Shown in pieces: positions 53,469 through 64,000 of a stretch of 64,000 nucleotides of DNA (the stretch's first letter is position 1; each line of letters begins with the position of its first letter). The stretch spans positions 62,001-126,000 of the forward strand of contig NZ_WEZQ01000019.1 of assembly GCF_009864005.1 (NCBI RefSeq). Reading direction: 5' to 3'. The translations under genes and the position numbers were made by a program. The notes under the pieces were generated by a model. It was not told the DNA's origin. It saw only the letters and a list, made by a program, of their open reading frames with translations, and made no database searches. Source of the stretch: Furfurilactobacillus milii. Its GTDB lineage: Bacteria; Bacillota; Bacilli; Lactobacillales; Lactobacillaceae.

Positions 53469-54306
53469 ACCAACTATTTTAGAAGCCCAGCAGTGGGCTT
53501 CTTCTTGTTTTGACCAACAGTTAAAAAATACTGACCCCAACTTAGCGGCCAGTATTATGATGGATTTGTTTAACTGGTCGCGAACCCAGTTATTGATGCG
53601 TTTAAGAGATGCGCTGACGGCAGCTCAATGGGCAGCCTATCAGCAGGCCGTCCAACGGATTGCAAAGGGAGAGCCTGCTCAATATGTAATCGGTAAGACT
53701 CAGTTTTACGGACACTCATTTATGGTGACACCTGCTGTATTGATTCCCCGGCAGGAAACTGAGGAACTTGTTGATTGGGTGCTGACTGATCATGATGATG
53801 TCGCTAAAAGTGTCTTGGATATTGGCACGGGTAGCGGCGCATTAGCCATCAGCATGGCATTAGCACGTCCACACTGGCAGGTAACAGGAACAGACATTAG
53901 CGATTCTGCCATTCAGGTGGCCAAGCGAAATGCACAATCGCTGCGAGCAAACGTCGGTTGGCAGGTTGGCGATTTGTTTCAACCTGTGGCAGATAAGGTG
54001 TTTGACCTGATTGTTAGCAACCCGCCTTATATTAGTGAGGATGAGCGACCTTTGATGGATCAAAATGTGTTAGATTATGAACCCCATCAAGCGTTATTTG
54101 CGGATCACCAAGGTTTAGCAATTTATGAACGGATTGCGCAACAACTGGCCGATCACTTAACAGACCAGGGCGTCGCGTACTTCGAGATTGGCTTTGCCCA
54201 AGGCAAGTCAGTCAAACATTTGTTTGAGACGGCTTTGCCTGAAGCACACGTGACATTGCGACAAGACATTACCGGTCATGATCGAATGATTCGTGTTCAA
54301 CGGTGA
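53461..54306 (+). CDS. prmC: Release factor glutamine methyltransferase
   Basis: PrmC (HemK) uses S-adenosylmethionine to methylate the GGQ glutamine of release factors. The AdoMet-binding loop [16 protein letters not shown] lies near residue 118 and the substrate-binding NPPYIS near 184; an N-terminal helical domain binds the release factor. Length 281. The GTG start at 53461 overlaps the 3-prime end of prfA, ensuring coupled translation. Confidence 0.96.
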   Translation: MDKPTILEAQQWASSCFDQQLKNTDPNLAASIMMDLFNWSRTQLLMRLRDALTAAQWAAYQQAVQRIAKGEPAQYVIGKTQFYGHSFMVTPAVLIPRQETEELVDWVLTDHDDVAKSVLDIGTGSGALAISMALARPHWQVTGTDISDSAIQVAKRNAQSLRANVGWQVGDLFQPVADKVFDLIVSNPPYISEDERPLMDQNVLDYEPHQALFADHQGLAIYERIAQQLADHLTDQGVAYFEIGFAQGKSVKHLFETALPEAHVTLRQDITGHDRMIRVQR

Positions 54307-54338
54307 ACAGGAACATTAGAACAGGAGGATGTAAGGGC

Positions 54339-55364
54339 ATGGAAACGAAACGTTTTTCAAACCAGGAAATTGAAGCTGCTGCAGAGGCATTACGAGATGG
54401 GCAGTTGGTTGCATTTCCAACCGAGACTGTTTATGGGTTGGGGGCCGATGCAACAAATGAAACAGCAGTTAAGCAAGTGTATCAAGCAAAGGGACGGCCA
54501 AGTGACAATCCGTTGATTGTTCATGTGGCCGACGTTGAAACGGTGGCCGCATTAACAGAACCACTATCGGAGGCTGCAAAAAAATTAATGGCGGCTTTTT
54601 GGCCAGGTTCGTTGACCATGATTTTTAAATTGAAACCAAATGTATTGTCCAAGGCCGTCACGGGTGGTTTGGACACAGCAGCATTTCGTTTTCCAGCTAA
54701 CAGGACGACATTGGCGTTAATTAAAGCTTTAGGACGGCCAATGGTAGGCCCATCTGCCAACACGTCTGGTAAGCCAAGCCCGACCACGGCCGATCATGTG
54801 TTGCATGATTTAAGTGGCAAGATTGCGGGTGTTGTTGACGATGGTCCAACTAAGGTTGGCGTTGAATCAACGGTATTAGACATGTCAACTGATCAACCCG
54901 CCATTTTGCGGCCAGGAGCAGTCACACCTGAACAAATCGAAGCGGTAATTAAGCAAACTGTTGCAACGGAAGTCCACAAAGTTGGCGCAAAAGAAACACC
55001 GAAAGCTCCTGGAATGAAGTACAAACACTATGCGCCAGCCGCTCAGGTTTACATCGTTAACGATGGCGACTGGCAGTCTGCATTAGACTGGGCTGGTCAG
55101 CAGCCTGTCCAAATAGGGTTGATGGCGACCGAGGAGCGTTTGGCAGGATTGCAATTGCCAACAAACGTAGAAGTATTTGAACTTGGGCAGAATGTGACGA
55201 CCGCTAGTCATTTGCTATTTGCGGGATTGCGCCACTTTGACGACGAAGGTGAAATTAAAGATATTCTGGCCGAGGGTTTCCCAGCCAACGGACTTGGGCT
55301 GGCATACATGAACCGTTTAAAAAAGTCTGCTGGTAATGTTTTCTTCACGACGTCACAAATCTGA
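54339..55364 (+). CDS. tsaC: L-threonylcarbamoyladenylate synthase (Sua5 type)
   Basis: Makes threonylcarbamoyl-AMP from threonine, bicarbonate and ATP, the donor used by the TsaBDE complex; TsaE is encoded at 2652. The YrdC domain shows FPTETVYGLGADA near residue 24, KGRPSDNPLIVH near 50 and PSANTSGKPSPT; a C-terminal Sua5 domain follows a linker with GMKYKHYAP, making 341 residues in all. ATG 54339 follows GGAGG; the in-frame start at 54303 overlaps prmC and is less likely. Confidence 0.94.
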   Translation: METKRFSNQEIEAAAEALRDGQLVAFPTETVYGLGADATNETAVKQVYQAKGRPSDNPLIVHVADVETVAALTEPLSEAAKKLMAAFWPGSLTMIFKLKPNVLSKAVTGGLDTAAFRFPANRTTLALIKALGRPMVGPSANTSGKPSPTTADHVLHDLSGKIAGVVDDGPTKVGVESTVLDMSTDQPAILRPGAVTPEQIEAVIKQTVATEVHKVGAKETPKAPGMKYKHYAPAAQVYIVNDGDWQSALDWAGQQPVQIGLMATEERLAGLQLPTNVEVFELGQNVTTASHLLFAGLRHFDDEGEIKDILAEGFPANGLGLAYMNRLKKSAGNVFFTTSQI

Positions 55365-55365
55365 T

Positions 55366-55395
55366 TGCGTGATAATTTCCGATTAGCGTAAAATG
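55366..55395 (+). promoter_or_regulatory. Promoter of glyA
   Basis: TTGCGT close after the tsaC stop and TAAAAT 18 bases on, with a leader of about 65 bases before glyA. Confidence 0.5.
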
Positions 55396-55466
55396 AAGAT
55401 ATGGTTTGAACAATTAATACCATCAGATCACGTAGGGTTACTGAACCTGTCAAGGAGGAATTGCCG

Positions 55467-56705
55467 ATGAGTTATCAAGACACAGATCCAGAATTATGGC
55501 AAGCAATCGCCAACGAGGGGAACCGTCAGCAGCATACCATTGAGTTGATTGCGTCTGAAAACATTGTTTCAGATGCCGTTCGGGCCGCACAGGGCTCCGT
55601 TTTAACCAACAAGTACGCTGAAGGTTACCCGGGTCACCGTTACTATGGTGGCTGTGAATATATTGATGTTGTGGAACAACTTGCAATTGACCGTGCCAAA
55701 CAACTCTTTGGTGCTGAATACGCTAATGTGCAACCGCATTCCGGTTCGCAGGCAAACATGGCGGCTTACATGGCCCTCATTAAGCCAGGGGATGTCGTGA
55801 TGGGGATGGCACTGGATGATGGCGGTCACTTAACTCATGGCTCTAAAGTTAACTTCAGTGGCAAAACATATACTTTCTATGGCTATCATGTCGATCCAGA
55901 GAGCCAACGGTTGGATTATGACGCCATTTTAAAACAGGCTCAGGAAGTTCATCCCAAATTAATCGTTGCGGGCGCGTCTGCCTACAGCCGTATCATTGAC
56001 TTTAAAAAGTTTCGTGAAATTGCGGATGCAGTTGGTGCCAAGCTTATGGTTGATATGGCTCACATCGCTGGGTTAGTGGCAACTGGGTTACATCCAAGTC
56101 CAGTACCATATGCAGATGTTGTCACGACAACCACTCACAAAACACTTCGTGGACCACGTGGTGGACTGATTTTGGCTAAGGCTGAATACGCGAAAAAGTT
56201 AAATTCAGCTGTCTTCCCAGGCACTCAGGGTGGTCCATTGGAACATGTTATTGCTGGTAAAGCAGCTGCGCTGGGCGAAGACTTGCAACCTGCTTTTAAG
56301 GTTTACGGTGAACAGGTCATTAAGAATGCACAAGCGATGGCTAGCGTATTCAATGCGGATGATCAGGTTAAAATTTTGACCGGCGGTACGGATAATCACT
56401 TAATGACACTAGATCTGACCGGGACGTCATTAACTGGGGCAGCCTTACAGGATTTACTTGATGCTGTTGATATCACGACGAATAAGGAAGCGATTCCTAA
56501 CGATCCCGCTGGTCCACGTGTTACTTCTGGATTACGTTTAGGCACGCCGGCGATTACTACTCGTGGCTTTGGTGAGACAGAGAGCAAACAGGTTGCAGAA
56601 TTGATTCTATCAATCATTCACCATCCCGAAGATGCCACTGTGGCGCGTGATGTAGCAGTTAAGGTGCGTCAACTAACGGATGCGCATCCAATTAATGTGA
56701 ATTAA
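55467..56705 (+). CDS. glyA: Serine hydroxymethyltransferase
   Basis: A PLP enzyme interconverting serine and glycine with tetrahydrofolate, the main source of one-carbon units. It is 412 residues long; the PLP-binding lysine lies in [16 protein letters not shown] near residue 226, with [13 protein letters not shown] and [18 protein letters not shown] at the N terminus. AAGGAGG at 55453-55459 fixes ATG 55467. glyA followed by upp and the atp operon is a familiar order in lactobacilli. Confidence 0.97.
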   Translation: MSYQDTDPELWQAIANEGNRQQHTIELIASENIVSDAVRAAQGSVLTNKYAEGYPGHRYYGGCEYIDVVEQLAIDRAKQLFGAEYANVQPHSGSQANMAAYMALIKPGDVVMGMALDDGGHLTHGSKVNFSGKTYTFYGYHVDPESQRLDYDAILKQAQEVHPKLIVAGASAYSRIIDFKKFREIADAVGAKLMVDMAHIAGLVATGLHPSPVPYADVVTTTTHKTLRGPRGGLILAKAEYAKKLNSAVFPGTQGGPLEHVIAGKAAALGEDLQPAFKVYGEQVIKNAQAMASVFNADDQVKILTGGTDNHLMTLDLTGTSLTGAALQDLLDAVDITTNKEAIPNDPAGPRVTSGLRLGTPAITTRGFGETESKQVAELILSIIHHPEDATVARDVAVKVRQLTDAHPINVN

Positions 56706-56781
56706 TCAAGAATTACACTCGCGTTCAGAGCTAAAATCGACTAGAATTAGGTTCAGAAAATAAAAGGGAGTGTGGCATCCG

Positions 56782-57411
56782 ATGGGGAAGTTTGAGGTTC
56801 TTGATCACCCGTTGATTCAACATAAATTAACGATAATTCGTAACCGGGATACAGGCACAAAGGTCTTCCGTGAAGTTGTGAACGAAATTTCAACACTTAT
56901 GGCTTACGAGGTTTCACGCGATATGCCGTTGGAAGATGTCGAAGTAACAACGCCAATCGAAAAGACGGTAAAGAAGCAGTTGGCTGGTAAAAAGGTCGCT
57001 ATTGTGCCAATTTTACGTGCAGGTTTAGGAATGGTCGACGGATTTTTGAACTTGATCCCTGCTGCCAAGGTTGGTCATATTGGGATGTATCGTGACGAAG
57101 AATCATTGCAGCCCGTTGAGTATTTCGTCAAAATGCCAGCTGACATTGATCAACGTCAGATTTTTATTGTTGATCCAATGTTAGCTACTGGTGGCTCAGC
57201 AATTATGGCTATTGATGCACTTAAGCAACGTGGTGCACACAGCTTTAAATTTATGTGTTTAGTAGCAGCCCCAGAAGGTGTAAAAGCTTTACAAAAGGCT
57301 CATCCAGAAGTTGATATTTACACAGCTGCATTGGATGAAAAGCTCAATGAAGATGGTTATATCATGCCTGGTTTAGGGGATGCCGGTGACCGTTTGTTTG
57401 GCACAAAGTAG
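56782..57411 (+). CDS. upp: Uracil phosphoribosyltransferase
   Basis: Converts uracil and PRPP to UMP in pyrimidine salvage. The 209-residue protein shows the PRPP-binding motif [15 protein letters not shown] near residue 128 and the uracil-binding C terminus [20 protein letters not shown] 56782 follows AAGGGAG. A terminator follows, separating it from the atp operon. Confidence 0.97.
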   Translation: MGKFEVLDHPLIQHKLTIIRNRDTGTKVFREVVNEISTLMAYEVSRDMPLEDVEVTTPIEKTVKKQLAGKKVAIVPILRAGLGMVDGFLNLIPAAKVGHIGMYRDEESLQPVEYFVKMPADIDQRQIFIVDPMLATGGSAIMAIDALKQRGAHSFKFMCLVAAPEGVKALQKAHPEVDIYTAALDEKLNEDGYIMPGLGDAGDRLFGTK

Positions 57412-57451
57412 TTATTTGTTTTCTGATTCCAATATTTAATGAGAGATTTAA

Positions 57452-57486
57452 AGCTTCCTGATGATCAGTTGTCAGGAAGTTTTTTT
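57452..57486 (+). terminator. Terminator of upp
   Basis: CTTCCTGA and TCAGGAAG form a perfect 8-bp stem with a 10-base loop, then seven T. Confidence 0.88.
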
Positions 57487-57916
57487 AATTTGCTCACCCT
57501 TGGTGTATTGCTAACAACGTGTTCGGTAATCAAATAATCAAACTAAAAAAGATTTAGACACTAATTCGCAGTGACTGAACTATAATAAGAACACTTTCCA
57601 ATTGTGCTGTTTTTAGAATTTTTTCACAATCAGAAAAGTGTTCATTAATAAAAATTGTTAATGAAAGGAGAATAATGTAAATAATTTTCTCGAAGTTGTT
57701 GAGAACGGTTGCAAAACGCTAAAATCTTTGTCGGAGTAAGAATAATCAGACATTAGAGAATGCGAAATTCTTTTGCGATTGATTTTCAATGGTGGTATCA
57801 TATTTCTGTATTTTGAACAGCAGGGGCTCGGATTTTATGGCTATTTTTACATAACTGTAACGAGCTGGTTCACAATATTGCAACACAACTAAGGTTACGG
57901 AAAGAGGTGATATTTA
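57487..57916. other. Long control region of the atp operon
   Basis: About 430 bases with no gene that I recognise; atpI, often found here, is not seen. Contents are a TATAAT at 57581 without a good -35, a TTCATTAA/TTAATGAA inverted repeat near 57640-57665, and the promoter at 57773. Confidence 0.55.
57773..57801 (+). promoter_or_regulatory. Promoter of the atp operon
   Basis: TTGCGA at 57773-57778 and TATCAT at 57796-57801 are exactly 17 bases apart, giving a leader of about 110 bases before atpB. Confidence 0.6.
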
Positions 57917-58621
57917 GTGGATTCCTTCCAATTTTTGGGGCTGACTTTTAACACCGCCAACATTATCTCGATTACAATTGCGTTTGCCATCGTGTTTTTT
58001 GTCGTTTTCTTCTTATCGAGAAGAATTACGATGAAGCCAACCGGTGGCCAAAATATTTTAGAGTGGATAATTGATTTCACCAACGGTATTGTTCGTGGTC
58101 AATTACCTGGACGTGATGGCGGTCAGCTTGGATTATTTGCGTTTACAGCGTTTCTTTTCGTTTTCTTCGCTAACCAGTTAGGTTTGTTCCTACAGGTTTC
58201 TGTGAACGGCGTTGATTATGTTCGTAGTCCAACTGCTAATCCAGTTGTGACGCTGACGATGGCTATGGTTACACTAGCGTTGGCTCACTACTTGGGTGTG
58301 GTTAAGTTCGGTTTTGGTGGTTATATTTCAAATTCTTATCTCAAACCATTTGCAGCATTACTACCAATTAACCTCGTCGAAGAATTCACGAACTTGTTAA
58401 CGTTGGCTTTGCGGCTTTACGGTAACATCTTCGCTGGTGAGACGTTGCTGAAACTGATTGGCGGAATGGCCTTCTCACACGGTCTTCCAACGATTATTGT
58501 AGCGTTACCACTTGAGATTGTTTGGCAGGGATTCTCGGTATTTATCGGGGCAATCCAAGCCTATGTTTTTGTAACCTTAAGCACAGTATATATTTCTCGG
58601 AAAGTTACGGTAGAGGAATAA
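57917..58621 (+). CDS. atpB: ATP synthase F0 subunit a
   Basis: Membrane subunit a, which forms the two proton half-channels beside the c-ring. It is 234 residues long with five to six hydrophobic helices; the essential Arg lies in [15 protein letters not shown] near residue 170. The GTG start at 57917 follows AGAGGTGA. First gene of atpBEFHAGDC. Confidence 0.96.
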   Translation: MDSFQFLGLTFNTANIISITIAFAIVFFVVFFLSRRITMKPTGGQNILEWIIDFTNGIVRGQLPGRDGGQLGLFAFTAFLFVFFANQLGLFLQVSVNGVDYVRSPTANPVVTLTMAMVTLALAHYLGVVKFGFGGYISNSYLKPFAALLPINLVEEFTNLLTLALRLYGNIFAGETLLKLIGGMAFSHGLPTIIVALPLEIVWQGFSVFIGAIQAYVFVTLSTVYISRKVTVEE

Positions 58622-58646
58622 AAATTTCTTAGGAGGATTCAATATT

Positions 58647-58859
58647 ATGGGAGCAATTGCTGCTGGAATTGCCGCTGCTGCGGCAGCTATCGGTGCCGGT
58701 GTCGGTGACGGGATGGTTATTTCTAAGACCTTGGATGGTATGGCACGTCAGCCAGAATTATCCGGTCAACTTCGTGGAACGATGTTCATTGGTGTTGGTT
58801 TAATTGAAGCTATGCCAATCATTTCTATCGTTATCGCCTTCTTAGTTATGAACAAGTAG
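58647..58859 (+). CDS. atpE: ATP synthase F0 subunit c
   Basis: A 70-residue proteolipid with two helices joined by a polar ARQPE loop, forming the rotating ring. The ion-binding carboxylate is Glu54 in [10 protein letters not shown]. No sodium-binding pattern is evident, so proton use is expected. AGGAGG precedes the ATG. Confidence 0.97.
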   Translation: MGAIAAGIAAAAAAIGAGVGDGMVISKTLDGMARQPELSGQLRGTMFIGVGLIEAMPIISIVIAFLVMNK

Positions 58860-58906
58860 TTTCAAGACTAAAGAAGTACTAATTCTGACAAGGGAGGTGC
58901 CAATAG

Positions 58907-59431
58907 ATGTTTTCACCATTAGTTTTAGCGGCTGAAAAGGGTTTTGATTACGGCGATATGCTGTTTTATATGGTCGCATTTGTATTGTTAATGTGGTTAG
59001 TTAAGGTGTTTGCTTGGAAACCCGTTACGAAAATGATGAATGACCGGGCCACGAAAATTGCTAACGACATTGATTCTGCTGAAAAGTCACGCTCTGATGC
59101 AGAAAGTTTAGCAAGTCAACGTCGTGATGCACTTGCCAACTCACATCAAGAAGCCTCAACAATTGTTGCTGACGCTAAGGATGCGGGTAATCAACAACGT
59201 GACAAGATTATTAACCAAGCACAATCAGATGCCCAGAAGTTACGCGAGAACGCAACTTCTGATATTGAACAACAACGTCAAGACGCTCTTGTAAGCGCAC
59301 GTAAAGACGTGGCTGATTTGTCTATTGAGATTGCTTCCAAGATCATTCACAAGCAATTAAATGCCGACGATCAAAAGGCATTGATTGATTCTTATATCGA
59401 AGGGTTGGGAAAAGATGACCAAACTCGCTAA
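58907..59431 (+). CDS. atpF: ATP synthase F0 subunit b
   Basis: A 174-residue peripheral stalk subunit: one N-terminal transmembrane helix (about 17-36), then a long charged coiled coil (residues 45-150, rich in Ala, Gln, Asp and Arg) that holds F1 against the membrane sector. GGGAGGTG precedes the ATG. The 3-prime end overlaps atpH by 17 bases. Confidence 0.96.
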   Translation: MFSPLVLAAEKGFDYGDMLFYMVAFVLLMWLVKVFAWKPVTKMMNDRATKIANDIDSAEKSRSDAESLASQRRDALANSHQEASTIVADAKDAGNQQRDKIINQAQSDAQKLRENATSDIEQQRQDALVSARKDVADLSIEIASKIIHKQLNADDQKALIDSYIEGLGKDDQTR

Positions 59432-59960
59432 ATCGCAAGTTGCTCGTCGTTATGGTCGCGCCATGTTTGACGCGGCAAACGAAAAGCAGCAACTGGAACC
59501 GGTTTATGATGAGCTCATCCAAGTCCAAGGCGTTTTTCAATCCGTGCCTAATTTGGGAACGGTTTTGACAGGTGCTGGTTTACAGAACCCCGAGAAAGAA
59601 GCCCTCTTGAAGCCTTTGTTAAGCTCAACTAGTCCACTAGTTCATAACTTTTTACAAATGCTTTTCGACTACGGCCGGTTGGATGATACGGTCGCAATCA
59701 TTGATGAGTTCAAACGGCTCTATGATGAACAAAACCAAACAGTTTATGCTGATGTAACTACTGCTGTAAGTCTCGATGAGACTCAAAAACAGCGGCTAGC
59801 GGACAGCATTGCTAAGCGGGTCGGTGCTAAAACTGTACACGTAAATCAGATTGTTAATCCAGATATTATTGGTGGCGTGATCGTCAACAGTAACAACACT
59901 GTGATTGATGGTTCGATTCGTACCCGTCTGGCGCATATCCGTCAAAGTTTGACGCGATAA
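59415..59960 (+). CDS. atpH: ATP synthase F1 subunit delta
   Basis: A 181-residue subunit linking the peripheral stalk to the top of F1. It begins MTKLAKSQVARRYGRAMFDAA, and ends with the family signature GGVIVNSNNTVIDGSIRTRLAHIRQ. ATG 59415 lies within the end of atpF, behind AGGGTTGGG; an earlier in-frame codon is less likely. Confidence 0.95.
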   Translation: MTKLAKSQVARRYGRAMFDAANEKQQLEPVYDELIQVQGVFQSVPNLGTVLTGAGLQNPEKEALLKPLLSSTSPLVHNFLQMLFDYGRLDDTVAIIDEFKRLYDEQNQTVYADVTTAVSLDETQKQRLADSIAKRVGAKTVHVNQIVNPDIIGGVIVNSNNTVIDGSIRTRLAHIRQSLTR

Positions 59961-61520
<1,560 letters not shown>

Positions 61521-61540
61521 GTTGAAAGGAAGGTGAGCAA

Positions 61541-63966
<2,426 letters not shown>

Positions 63967-63980
63967 AGGAGGCGTGACCA

Positions 63981-64000
63981 ATGGCTGAACCTCATTTAAC
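63981..64000 (+). CDS. atpC: ATP synthase F1 subunit epsilon (start only, cut by window end)
   Basis: AAAGGAGGCG at 63965-63974 stands before ATG 63981, and the first codons read MAEPHL. Position after atpD and this beginning identify the epsilon subunit gene; only 20 bases are inside the window. Confidence 0.85.

Noticed and set aside
57661-57679. AAAGGAG followed by ATG TAA, a start-stop minimal frame upstream of atpB
   Set aside because: The ribosome site is only 3 bases from the ATG, too close for efficient initiation, and the sequence is A/T-rich enough for this to arise by chance.

Overview
The window is a chromosomal segment of a low-to-moderate GC Firmicute, almost certainly a member of the Lactobacillaceae. 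The signs are the pta/tsaE, cdaA-cdaR-glmM, prfA-prmC-tsaC-glyA-upp-atp and murT-gatD neighbourhoods, an OpuC osmolyte transporter, CcpA-type cre sites, strong Shine-Dalgarno sequences, and a tmRNA whose tag reads AKDNNSYALAA. I cannot name the species. No insertion sequence, prophage or CRISPR array was seen; the window looks like core genome with short accessory stretches.

Layout. 1-6.4 kb: repair and housekeeping genes (ung, pta, tsaE, exoA, murB). 6.5-15.5 kb: a CPA1 antiporter, the cyclic-di-AMP/peptidoglycan operon cdaA-cdaR-glmM, then glmS and nagB. 15.5-21 kb: a stretch rich in small genes and regulatory RNA, with two small-RNA candidates, two perfect cre sites, a 34-residue membrane peptide, a SnoaL-fold protein, a hydroxyacyl-CoA dehydrogenase-like protein, a lipoprotein and a MarR regulator. 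21-27 kb: mntH, tmRNA, and a PTS-independent glucose route (glcU, glcK, pgi). 27-40 kb: acetyltransferases, a secreted CHAP protein, a second CPA1 antiporter, a stress protein, a divergent pair of small HTH regulators, tRNA-Glu(CTC) and tRNA-Gln(CTG), uppP, a fructokinase operon, a zinc alcohol dehydrogenase and a LacI regulator. 40-44 kb: opuCABCD. 43.9-44.6 kb: a 630-base gap holding two elaborate folded elements. 44.5-51.6 kb: serine hydrolase, manA, an amino acid permease flanked by two unknown proteins, and murT-gatD. 51.7-64 kb: tdk, prfA-prmC-tsaC, glyA, upp and the ATP synthase operon (epsilon subunit cut by the window end).

How parts fit. GlmS makes glucosamine-6-phosphate, NagB reverses that step, and Pgi controls the fructose-6-phosphate pool; all three have NagR/DasR-like operators upstream, so a common amino-sugar repressor encoded elsewhere is likely. 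GlmM feeds the same product into cell-wall synthesis, together with MurB, MurT/GatD and UppP. CcpA sites mark the fructokinase operon, the small membrane peptide and a putative small RNA, with weaker sites before glcK.

The most unusual signal is the gap between opuCD and the serine hydrolase gene. It carries two elements of about 167 bases in opposite orientation. Both fold by eye into the same plan: a long closing helix, an internal loop, a second helix and three hairpins. Both contain a related 41-base block. This looks like an uncharacterised structured RNA family or a structured intergenic repeat.
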